A DNA stretch of 13,914 bases from Pseudorhodobacter sp. GTDB taxonomy: Bacteria > Pseudomonadota > Alphaproteobacteria > Rhodobacterales > Rhodobacteraceae. A model generated the notes under the pieces. The model did no database searches, had not been told where the DNA came from, and saw only the letters and a list, made by a program, of their open reading frames with translations. The stretch spans positions 1-13,914 of the forward strand of contig JAHEDL010000231.1 of NCBI GenBank assembly GCA_024641255.1. The letters are read 5' to 3'. Made by a program: the position numbers and the translations under genes. Shown here piece after piece: positions 1 to 6,923 of the stretch (positions within the stretch are counted from its first letter, which is position 1; each line of letters begins with the position of its first letter).

Positions 1-2
1 CT

Positions 3-143
3 GACATTGCCGGCGTTTTGTCTGAAAACCGCCGCGTGCTTGGCATGATGCCGCACCCAGAGCGGGTTGTTGATGCCCAGCATGGCGGCACCGACGGTGC
101 TGCGCTGTTTGCCAGCCTGATGGGCGGGTTGGCGCTGGCCTGA
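3..143 (+). CDS. purQ: Phosphoribosylformylglycinamidine synthase, glutaminase subunit PurQ (3' end only)
   Basis: Only the last 46 codons are inside the window; the gene starts to the left. The readable end contains the segment [19 protein letters not shown]. This is the conserved C-terminal block of PurQ, in which the His and Glu of PHPE are two members of the class I glutamine amidotransferase triad; the nucleophilic Cys lies outside the window. PurQ supplies ammonia from glutamine to PurL in the fourth step of purine synthesis, in the cytoplasm. The reading frame is set by the open frame ending at the TGA at 141-143. The assignment rests on a short segment, but the motif is typical and other class I amidotransferases fit less well. 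Confidence 0.85.
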   Translation, partial: DIAGVLSENRRVLGMMPHPERVVDAQHGGTDGAALFASLMGGLALA

Positions 144-189
144 CGCGCACCTGCTTGAGGCGGCAAGGCGCTGGGCCTAGAGTTGCCTC

Positions 190-1953
190 ATGCAGACACG
201 CAGCCGCACAAACAGACTAAGAGATGTTGCGCCGGGAAAATCCTGGCGCATTCGGCTTGCTGCCACGCTGTTGATTTTGTTGGCGCTTGGTGTGGTGTTA
301 ACCACCAACCGCTGGCTGTCTGAGCGCTTTACCGAAACCACCCGCAACCGCGCCGAACTGCGCCTTGCGCTGTATTCGGGCAACATGCTGTCAGAAGTTC
401 AGCGGACCTCGGTCGTGCCGTTGCTGCTGGCGGATGACCCGGCGATTCGGGATGCGTTGCTGAAGAATAGTTTTGCCGACACCACGCTGCGCCTGATCGA
501 AGTGCAGAAAGAAATTGGCGTCGCGTCGATCATGCTTTTGGATCGCGATGGCTGGACCGTTGGTGCGACCAATCGCAATCTGCTGGGCACGGCCCATCGC
601 AACGACGCTTATTTCATTGATGCGCAGCGCACCAAGGACACGGTGTTTTCCGCCACCCGACAGGACGGTGGTGCGTATGATTTCACTTATTCGCGGGTGA
701 TCGAGGCGGATGGCCAGATTTTGGGTGTGATCGTCGTGGCCGTCGACATGATGAAACATGAACGCGCTTGGGCGGGACTGCAGGACGCGGTCTTGGTGAC
801 CAATTCTGAAGGCACGGTGATTCTGGCGACCGAACCGTCGTGGCGGTCAAAACCGGTTGATGTGGCGCTAAGTTCGGCAGACAGCCCTTCGGCTTTGGAT
901 CGGGCGCTGAAGGGCGCGGCGGACTGGGCGCAGAACCCGCCCGACGCCTATCTTTCCGGCGAAGCTGTGCTGCGCACCGAGGCGCGGGTGCCGTTTCAGG
1001 GGTGGAAGATGCTGACCTTCACCGCCTATGATTCGGTGCGCGAAAAGGTCAACGGCGTGATCGCGCTGGAAATCATGGGCTTTGCGATTCTGGCGGCTTT
1101 CACGTTTTACATCCTGTCGCGGCGGGCTTGGTCGCAATCGGTATCCTTCCAGCGCGAATCGGCAGAGTTGCGACTGTTGAATGCCCGGCTAAGCCGCGAG
1201 ATTGCTGAACGTGAAAAGGTGCAGAAGACGCTTGAGGTTGCAGAGTTGACACTGGCGCAGTCGTCCAAACTGGCGGCGCTGGGCGAAATGTCTGCGGCCG
1301 TTAGCCACGAATTGAACCAGCCCTTGGCGGCGATGAAGACCTATCTGGCGGGGGCACGGCTCTTGTTGCAGCGCAAGCGCCCCGAAGAGGCGTTGTCGTC
1401 GTTTCAGCGCATTGACGATTTGATCGACCGGATGGGGGCGATAACGCGGCAGCTGAAATCCTATGCCCGCAAAGGCGGTGAGGCATTTGAGCCAGTGGAT
1501 CTGCGCGCCTGCGTGTCGTCGGCTTTGGCGATGATGGAACCGCAATTGAAGCAGCGCGTGGTCAAGATCACCCGCACCGTGCCGCGCCAACCTGTTATGG
1601 TGATGGCAGATCGGCTGCGGTTAGAGCAGGTGATCATCAATCTGTTACGCAACGCTTTGGATGCCACCAAAGACTTGAAAGACCCGCAGATCGACCTTTT
1701 GTTGACGGTAGGGGAAACTGCGGCATTGGCGGTGCGCGATAATGGCACGGGTATTGCCGACATCGGCTCGGTGTTCGAACCGTTTTATACAACGAAAAAG
1801 CCGGGCGAGGGCGTGGGCCTTGGTCTGGCGATCTCTTCGGGCATTATCACCGATCTTGGCGGTCGGTTGACGGCGCATAACGCCGAAAGCGGTGGCGCGG
1901 TGTTCGAAGTGCAACTGCCCATTTTGGGCAAAAAAGCAGAAGCAGCGGAATGA
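190..1953 (+). CDS. dctB: DctB-like C4-dicarboxylate sensor histidine kinase
   Basis: This 587-aa membrane sensor kinase probably senses C4-dicarboxylates outside the cell and phosphorylates the regulator encoded next to it. Visible layout: a first membrane helix at about residues 23-39; a periplasmic region of about 250 residues that looks like the double-PAS (dCache) sensor of DctB, including AYFIDAQR near 140 (DctB has RPYFxxA here); a second helix at about 289-309; a coiled-coil at about 317-350; the H-box SHELNQPLA with phospho-acceptor His373; and an ATPase domain with N-box (around N484/N488), G1 box DNGTG (517-521) and G2 box GVGLGLA (541-547). The length fits DctB. The start at 190 is the first possible one after an in-frame TAG at 178 and the only one preceding the first helix, but no good Shine-Dalgarno is visible. 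The regulator follows after 7 bp. The ligand is inferred from family resemblance; no transporter gene is adjacent. Confidence 0.88.
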   Translation: MQTRSRTNRLRDVAPGKSWRIRLAATLLILLALGVVLTTNRWLSERFTETTRNRAELRLALYSGNMLSEVQRTSVVPLLLADDPAIRDALLKNSFADTTLRLIEVQKEIGVASIMLLDRDGWTVGATNRNLLGTAHRNDAYFIDAQRTKDTVFSATRQDGGAYDFTYSRVIEADGQILGVIVVAVDMMKHERAWAGLQDAVLVTNSEGTVILATEPSWRSKPVDVALSSADSPSALDRALKGAADWAQNPPDAYLSGEAVLRTEARVPFQGWKMLTFTAYDSVREKVNGVIALEIMGFAILAAFTFYILSRRAWSQSVSFQRESAELRLLNARLSREIAEREKVQKTLEVAELTLAQSSKLAALGEMSAAVSHELNQPLAAMKTYLAGARLLLQRKRPEEALSSFQRIDDLIDRMGAITRQLKSYARKGGEAFEPVDLRACVSSALAMMEPQLKQRVVKITRTVPRQPVMVMADRLRLEQVIINLLRNALDATKDLKDPQIDLLLTVGETAALAVRDNGTGIADIGSVFEPFYTTKKPGEGVGLGLAISSGIITDLGGRLTAHNAESGGAVFEVQLPILGKKAEAAE

Positions 1954-1960
1954 GGGCGTG

Positions 1961-3289
1961 ATGGCACGGGCAATGAAAGTGGCGATTGTCGATGACGAAG
2001 CGGATATGCGCGCCTCGATCAGCCAGTGGCTGGCCCTGTCGGGCTTTGACACCGAAACCTATGCATCGGCCGAAGAGGCGCTGAAAGTGCTGGGGCCGGA
2101 ATGGCCCGGCGTTGTGGTGTCTGACATCAAGATGCCGGGCATGGATGGCATGGCGTTCTTGAAACGGTTGATGGGCATGGATTCGGGGCTGCCGGTGATC
2201 TTGATTACCGGGCATGGCGATGTGCCGATGGCGGTCGAAGCCATGCGCGTCGGGGCCTATGATTTTTTGGAAAAGCCGTTCAATCCTGACCGAATGACCG
2301 AGCTGGCGAAGCGGGCGACAACCGCGCGGCGGCTGACTTTGGACAATCGCGCGCTGCGCAAGGAATTGTCCGACGGGTCGGTTCTGATGAAAAAACTGGT
2401 CGGTGCAAGCCCGGCGATGGAGCGTCTGCGCGAAGATATTCTTGATCTGGGCCAAGCCGACAGCCACGTTTTGATTGATGGCGAAACCGGCACCGGCAAG
2501 ACCTTGGTTGCGCATGCATTGCATGCCGTGGGTCCGCGTGCGTCAAAGAAATTCGTGACCGTGTCTTGTGCCGCATGGGGCGAAGATCAACTTGCGGCCA
2601 AGCTTTTTGGTCCGTCGGACGATGGCAACCTGCCTCTGATCGAAGAGGCGCGCGGCGGCACACTGTGTCTTGAGGACATCGAAGCGCTTAGTCACCCGTT
2701 GCAATCGCGTTTGCTGACCCTGATCAACGAACAGGGTGTGCCGCCGGAAACGCGCATTATTGCGATTTGCAACGAACACGCGCCGGACACAACGCTGGAA
2801 GATGTGCTGCGGTCGGACTTGTATTACCGTTTGGGTGCCATGACGATCATCTGCCCGCCGCTGCGGTCGCGCGGCGAAGATATCTTGACGCTGTTCACCC
2901 GCGCATCAGAACAATTTGCCGAAGAATATGGCTGCGACGCCCCGCAGGTCACCGCACAAGAAGCCGCTCAATTGCTGCAGGCCCCGTGGCCCGGAAATGT
3001 GCGTCAGTTGGTTAACATTGCCGAACGGGCAGTGTTGCAAAACCGGCGCGGGTCAGGGTCGATTGCGTCGTTGCTGATGGCTGACAACGAAGCCTCTGGC
3101 CCGGCACTGACGACGGAAGGCAAGCCGTTGAAGGATTACGTCGAAGCCTTTGAACGCATGCTGATTGATAACACCATGCGGCGCCACAAGGGTTCTATCA
3201 CTGCAGTGATGGATGAGTTGTGTCTGCCGCGACGCACGCTAAACGAGAAGATGGCGAAGTATGGGTTGCAGCGGCAAGACTACGTTTGA
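1961..3289 (+). CDS. dctD: DctD-like AAA+ response regulator lacking the GAFTGA motif
   Basis: This 442-aa cytoplasmic regulator is the probable partner of the upstream kinase. Receiver domain (about 1-120): acidic pair in IVDDEAD, phospho-acceptor Asp55 in SDIKMPG and Lys105 in LEKPF. AAA+ domain (about 145-375): Walker A GETGTGKT with Lys180, and arginine-finger region RSDLYYRL. A Fis-type helix-turn-helix lies in the last 33 residues, with PRRTLNEKM. Odd points: where sigma-54 activators carry GHEKGAFTGA this protein reads FGPSDDGNLPLIEEA (216-230), so the sigma-54-contacting loop is gone and the region is about 7 residues shorter. Walker B reads TLCLED instead of TLFLDE. The start at 1961 is preferred because it has GAGGG just upstream and opens directly into the receiver; an in-frame ATG at 1892 would add 23 unrelated residues inside dctB. 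DctD normally activates dicarboxylate transport genes with RpoN; this one may work differently. Confidence 0.87.
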   Translation: MARAMKVAIVDDEADMRASISQWLALSGFDTETYASAEEALKVLGPEWPGVVVSDIKMPGMDGMAFLKRLMGMDSGLPVILITGHGDVPMAVEAMRVGAYDFLEKPFNPDRMTELAKRATTARRLTLDNRALRKELSDGSVLMKKLVGASPAMERLREDILDLGQADSHVLIDGETGTGKTLVAHALHAVGPRASKKFVTVSCAAWGEDQLAAKLFGPSDDGNLPLIEEARGGTLCLEDIEALSHPLQSRLLTLINEQGVPPETRIIAICNEHAPDTTLEDVLRSDLYYRLGAMTIICPPLRSRGEDILTLFTRASEQFAEEYGCDAPQVTAQEAAQLLQAPWPGNVRQLVNIAERAVLQNRRGSGSIASLLMADNEASGPALTTEGKPLKDYVEAFERMLIDNTMRRHKGSITAVMDELCLPRRTLNEKMAKYGLQRQDYV

Positions 3290-3297
3290 CCCGTTCT

Positions 3298-3324
3298 TGC
3301 AGTGCGCGGTGCGGGCGCACTGCA
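3298..3324 (+). terminator. Perfect 10-bp hairpin just after dctD
   Basis: Positions 3298-3307 (TGCAGTGCGC) and 3315-3324 (GCGCACTGCA) are exact reverse complements separated by a 7-base loop, starting 9 bp after the dctD stop. The stem is GC-rich and strong. What follows is TTGCATCTG, not a clean T-run, so it may be a weak intrinsic terminator or an RNA 3'-end stabiliser for the dctBD transcript. It could also be a DNA operator. The stem is directly visible; its role is inferred. Confidence 0.5.
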
Positions 3325-3725
3325 TTGCATCTGACACAAATCACCCATTGTCAGCGCGCCCTGTTTCCCGTTAGGGTCAAGGCAGGCGGGGGTGTTTCCG
3401 CCACGGTATTCTCTGCCCTGACAATCTGGCGCTGTATGCGCGCCGAAAATTGGGGTGGTCGGATCGGTCGTAAGACCGGATTATTGCCCGCAAGTGACTG
3501 ATAACACAGGATCTGACCGGGCTTTTAAAGGTGGGCGATGCAAGTCGCCCAGACGTGAACCGCGATGATGTGCGCGACATTGGCAATTTGCTGCGAGGGA
3601 TGCCCACCGGGCATAGCCCGCCGCTTTGCGTTGCGCGCAGCCGCCCGAACAAGCCGCCCTGACATGTTTGCTCGCCGTTCCGGTCCACCGGAGCGTCCCT
3701 TGCGTGCAGGGCGCAATGGATTGAT
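3325..3725 (+). other. Non-coding leader region upstream of rne
   Basis: About 400 bases without a convincing gene separate the dctD hairpin from rne. The region contains several short hairpins: 3532-3538 with 3545-3551 (TGGGCGA/TCGCCCA, 6-base loop), 3679-3683 with 3688-3692 (TCCGG/CCGGA), and a bulged stem around 3693-3714 (GCG-CCCT with AGGG-CGC) ending about a dozen bases before the rne start. ORFs here lack a Shine-Dalgarno and resemble no family. A TTGTCA at 3348-3353 is a possible -35 element, but the matching -10 (TTAGGG, 17 bp on) is poor, so the transcription start is unknown. In gammaproteobacteria rne has a long structured 5' UTR through which RNase E controls its own mRNA; a similar arrangement here is an inference from length and hairpins only. 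Confidence 0.45.
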
Positions 3726-6518
3726 ATGTCTAAGAAAATGCTCATCGACGCCACCCACGCGGAAGAAACCCGCGTGGTCGTGGTTGACGGAAACAAGGTT
3801 GAAGAATTCGACTTTGAGACCGTAAACAAACGCCAGCTTGCCGGAAACATCTACCTTGCCAAAGTCACCCGCGTGGAGCCGTCGCTTCAGGCGGCTTTCG
3901 TCGATTACGGCGGCAACCGGCATGGTTTCTTGGCTTTTGCTGAAATCCACCCGGATTATTATCAAATCCCGGTAGCTGACCGCAAAGCTTTGCTGGACGA
4001 AGAGCGCGCCTATAACCGCGCGCAAGATGAAGAAGAAAACCGTCGGTCGCGCCCGCGCCCGAAACCTGCAGCGCCGCGTCCGCGCGCCGAAGCGGTTGAC
4101 GGCGATGCGGTGCAGGTTGCCGAAATCGGCGGCATGGATGTTGTGGATCTGGGCGATGAAACTGGTGCGGATGCGCTGGTTTCCAGCACGCCCGCACGCG
4201 AGCACAGCCATGATCACGACAGCGATCAGCCGCATGATCACGCGCATGCCCACACCCACAATGTCGCCTCTGTCGACACCGAAGAAGGCGATGCGCCCTA
4301 TCGGTCGATCGACCACGCCAGCGATACCGACGACGAGATTGAATCGATCGCCGAAGAAGACGTGTCGGAAGAAATCTCTGCTCCGCGCAAGCCGCGCGCG
4401 CGTCGCTACAAGATCCAAGAAGTGATCAAAGTGCGCCAGATCATGCTGGTGCAGGTGGTCAAGGAAGAACGCGGCAACAAAGGCGCCGCACTGACGACCT
4501 ATCTATCGTTGGCCGGGCGGTATTGCGTGCTGATGCCGAACACGGCGCGTGGGGGCGGGATCTCGCGTAAGATCACGCAGGCTGCCGACCGCAAGAAACT
4601 GAAAGAAATCGCACAGGAAATCGAAGTGCCGGAAGGCGCGGGCCTGATCATTCGGACCGCTGGTGCCAAGCGCACCAAGCCCGAGATCAAGCGCGATTAC
4701 GAATATCTGATGCGGCTGTGGGAACAGATCCGCGAACTGACGCTGAAGTCGATTGCACCGGCGGCGATCTACGAAGAAGGCAACCTGATCAAACGCACGA
4801 TCCGCGACCTTTACAGCCGCGAGATCGACGAGATTCTGGTCGAAGGCGAAGCGGGCTATCGCACCGCCAAAGACTTCATGCGGATGATCATGCCCAGCCA
4901 CGCCAAATCGGTGGTGCGCTATGACGACCCGACGCCGTTGTTTGCCCGCTATCAGGTTGAAAGCTACTTGGGCGGCATGTTCAACCCGGTGGTGCAGCTG
5001 AAATCTGGCGGCTACATCGTGATCGGGATCACCGAAGCGTTGGTCGCAATTGACGTGAACTCGGGTCGCGCGACCAAAGAGGGGTCGATTGAAGACACCG
5101 CTTTGAAGACTAACCTTGAAGCCGCCGAAGAAGTGGCGCGCCAGTTGCGCCTGCGCGACTTGGCCGGTCTGATCGTGATCGACTTTATCGACATGGAAGA
5201 GCGGCGTAACAACGCCTCGGTCGAAAAGCGTCTGAAAGAAAAGCTGAAAACCGACCGCGCGCGGATCCAGGTTGGCCGGATTTCGGGCTTTGGCCTGATG
5301 GAAATGAGCCGTCAACGTCTGCGTCCGGGCATGCTGGAATCGACCACGCAGCCGTGCTCGCATTGCCATGGCACCGGCCTGATTCGGTCTGACGACAGCC
5401 TTGGGCTGCAAGTGCTGCGCGCTTTGGAAGAAGAAGGCACGCGGAAGCGGTCGAAAGAAGTGCTGCTGAAGGCACCTTTTGCCATCGTGAACTTCTTGAT
5501 CAACCAAAAACGCGAACATATCGCGCTGATCGAAGCCCGCTATGGCATGTCGGTGCGGATCGAATGCGATCCGACGCTGATCAGCCCAGACTTCTCGATC
5601 GAGAAGTTCAAGACTGCGACTCGGGTGGTGCCAGAGGCGTCGACCGTGATTTCGGGTAACGCCTCGCTGATGGGCGCGCCGGTGGCCGAAGAAGAAGACG
5701 AAGACATCATCGACGACGTTGAAGAAGTCGAAGAAGCCGAAGTGATCGAGGCTGCACCGGCTGCTGCAAAAGTAGGCGATGCTGCTGGCACGGGTGAAGG
5801 CGGCACGGGCAAGAAGCGCCGTCGTCGGCGTCGTCGCAAGAAGCCGGGTCAGAACGGTGATGCGTCTGCACAGGGCGCGACCGAAGGCGATGATGGTGAC
5901 GAAGGCGATGACGGTGATGATGACACCGCTGCAGAGGGTGGCGACGATACCGTTGCTGTCGAGGTTGTGGCGGACGTCGCTGCAGCTGACGCCGTCGCTG
6001 TCGAAACGCCTGCCGATGCGGTTGCGGCCGAAGTGAAAAAGCCAACCCGCACCCGTGCGCCGCGTGGCAGTAAGTCGGCAACGGCAGGGGAACCTGCCGC
6101 CAAGACTGCACCTGCAAAGGCAGCAGCCGACAAACCCGCAGCGGCAAAGCCTGCGTCGCGTTCGCGCGCCAAGCCTAAGGCTGAGGCGGCAGAGACTGAG
6201 GCAGTGGTCGAGGGGGCAAGTGCTGCGGAAGAAAAGCCGAAGGGCAGCCGTAGCCGGACCAGCCGCGCCAAGCCGAAGGCAGATGCTACAGCAGAGGCCG
6301 TCGTTGAGGCCGCAGCCGTTGTGGTCGAGGCGCCCGTTGTTGAGGCTGTCGTCGCAGCACCAGCACCAAGTTTCCCGGTAGACCCTGCGTTGGCCGCTGA
6401 AGCCCCGGCTGCAGTGCTTGTCGCTGACCCCGAGGCACGCAGCGCTGCAGTAGAGCCGCCGGAAGAGGATGGTCCGCCGAAGCCGAAAAAGCGCGGCTGG
6501 TGGTCACTGGGCCGCTAA
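3726..6518 (+). CDS. rne: Ribonuclease E
   Basis: This is the 930-aa endoribonuclease that starts mRNA decay and processes stable RNAs, and the scaffold of the degradosome. It opens with SKKMLIDATHAEETRVVVVD, typical of alphaproteobacterial RNase E. The S1 domain begins at about 37 (GNIYLAKVTRVEPSLQAAFV) and is split by an insertion of roughly 120 residues (about 92-220) before resuming at VVKEERGNKGAALTTYLSLA. The insertion holds a His-rich run (159-179, eight His). Catalytic metal ligands are Asp443 (AIDVNSGRATK) and Asp486 (LIVIDFIDM), 43 residues apart as in E. coli. Zn-link cysteines are C544 and C547 (PCSHCHGTG). The C-terminal half is low complexity: an Arg/Lys block at 696-707, an acidic block at about 720-743, an Ala/Lys/Pro region with an imperfect repeat (from 811 and 843), and the ending KKRGWWSLGR. 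The GWW motif is the PNPase-binding element described for Caulobacter RNase E. The Shine-Dalgarno is weak. Confidence 0.97.
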   Translation: MSKKMLIDATHAEETRVVVVDGNKVEEFDFETVNKRQLAGNIYLAKVTRVEPSLQAAFVDYGGNRHGFLAFAEIHPDYYQIPVADRKALLDEERAYNRAQDEEENRRSRPRPKPAAPRPRAEAVDGDAVQVAEIGGMDVVDLGDETGADALVSSTPAREHSHDHDSDQPHDHAHAHTHNVASVDTEEGDAPYRSIDHASDTDDEIESIAEEDVSEEISAPRKPRARRYKIQEVIKVRQIMLVQVVKEERGNKGAALTTYLSLAGRYCVLMPNTARGGGISRKITQAADRKKLKEIAQEIEVPEGAGLIIRTAGAKRTKPEIKRDYEYLMRLWEQIRELTLKSIAPAAIYEEGNLIKRTIRDLYSREIDEILVEGEAGYRTAKDFMRMIMPSHAKSVVRYDDPTPLFARYQVESYLGGMFNPVVQLKSGGYIVIGITEALVAIDVNSGRATKEGSIEDTALKTNLEAAEEVARQLRLRDLAGLIVIDFIDMEERRNNASVEKRLKEKLKTDRARIQVGRISGFGLMEMSRQRLRPGMLESTTQPCSHCHGTGLIRSDDSLGLQVLRALEEEGTRKRSKEVLLKAPFAIVNFLINQKREHIALIEARYGMSVRIECDPTLISPDFSIEKFKTATRVVPEASTVISGNASLMGAPVAEEEDEDIIDDVEEVEEAEVIEAAPAAAKVGDAAGTGEGGTGKKRRRRRRRKKPGQNGDASAQGATEGDDGDEGDDGDDDTAAEGGDDTVAVEVVADVAAADAVAVETPADAVAAEVKKPTRTRAPRGSKSATAGEPAAKTAPAKAAADKPAAAKPASRSRAKPKAEAAETEAVVEGASAAEEKPKGSRSRTSRAKPKADATAEAVVEAAAVVVEAPVVEAVVAAPAPSFPVDPALAAEAPAAVLVADPEARSAAVEPPEEDGPPKPKKRGWWSLGR

Positions 6519-6525
6519 GATTTGG

Positions 6526-6558
6526 GGGCGGTGGGGAAACCTACCGCCCTTAGCTTTT
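6526..6558 (+). terminator. Hairpin between the convergent rne and tusA-like genes
   Basis: Positions 6526-6532 (GGGCGGT) and 6543-6549 (ACCGCCC) form a perfect 7-bp GC-rich stem around a 10-base loop, 7 bp after the rne stop. CTTAGCTTTT follows on the plus strand, giving a modest T-rich tail for an rne terminator. The tail overlaps the 3' end of the minus-strand gene. On the minus strand the bases after the stem are not T-rich, so termination in that direction is less likely. Stem seen directly; function inferred. Confidence 0.6.
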
Positions 6559-6777
6559 GCGGATCAGATAGGCGCTGCCGCCGTCGATTTCGGACTGGCC
6601 AAGAAATTCATCCCCCGATTGGCCGCAGAAATGTGGCAAATCAATTACCGCCATTTTGTCACTGGCAAGCACCCGCAGCACTTGGCCGGTTTGCATGGCA
6701 AGCAGGCGTTTGCGCGCGCGCAGCACCGGCAGCGGGCAAAGCAGCCCCACACAATCGATCTCGATATCCCAATTCAT
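6550..6777 (-). CDS. TusA-family sulfurtransferase / sulfur carrier protein
   Basis: A 75-aa soluble protein of the TusA (SirA/YeeD) family, whose members carry persulfide sulfur on a cysteine for thiolation or other sulfur-transfer pathways. The family signature CPLPVLRARKRL is present, with the active-site Cys14 in CPxP, followed by the usual C-terminal block DLPHFCGQSGDEFL. Cys9, five residues before Cys14, is a second cysteine near the active site. The start at 6777 is chosen because AAAGG lies 7 bases upstream and the protein then opens as MNWDIEIDCVGLLCPLP, matching the family. A start at 6792 would add five residues; the longer open frame to 6897 adds unrelated sequence. It converges with rne and is divergent from ccdA. 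Family members differ in role (tRNA thiolation, sulfur oxidation, molybdenum-enzyme maturation), so I do not assign a symbol. Confidence 0.85.
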   Translation of the reverse strand: MNWDIEIDCVGLLCPLPVLRARKRLLAMQTGQVLRVLASDKMAVIDLPHFCGQSGDEFLGQSEIDGGSAYLIRKS

Positions 6778-6923
6778 CGGCCAGCCTTTCATCGACGTTC
6801 CAATATCCCTGTCGCGGGCCAAGTTACCAGTTGAAATTGCCGCACATGGATGTGACCCGCAAACGCGTGACCTTTGCGCGCAAGCGCGGTAGATCAAGCC
6901 GAACGACGTGAAAAGGGGCGACC
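6778..6923. promoter_or_regulatory. Divergent intergenic region between tusA-like gene and ccdA
   Basis: This 146-bp spacer must hold the starts of both divergent transcripts. It contains a short perfect dyad, CACATGGATGTG at 6843-6854 (5-bp arms, 2-bp centre), near the middle, a plausible operator by position only. I could not find a convincing -35/-10 pair for either gene. The ccdA ribosome site AAGGGG is at the right edge. No small gene is supported here. Confidence 0.35.

Noticed and set aside
1892..1960. Upstream in-frame ATG that would extend the DctD-like protein by 23 residues
   Set aside because: The extension lies inside dctB, resembles nothing in the family, and the ATG at 1961 has a better ribosome site and opens directly into the receiver domain.
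3348..3376. TTGTCA with TTAGGG 17 bp downstream as rne promoter
   Set aside because: The -10 match is poor; mentioned in the leader entry but not called as a promoter.
3565..3825. 86-aa plus-strand ORF in the rne leader overlapping the rne start
   Set aside because: No Shine-Dalgarno, odd composition, no family resemblance, and it runs out of frame into rne; it is most likely chance.
3525..4418. 297-aa minus-strand ORF opposite the rne start
   Set aside because: It overlaps the certain rne N-terminus and its composition is that of an antisense frame.
4503..5519. Long minus-strand ORF (338 aa) opposite rne
   Set aside because: It is the antisense shadow of a strongly conserved coding region; the protein is rich in His/Phe/Gln, as expected for a GC-rich mirror frame, and matches no family.
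6778..6897. Longer N-terminus for the TusA-like protein
   Set aside because: The added residues are not family-like, and the ATG at 6777 has AAAGG at correct spacing.
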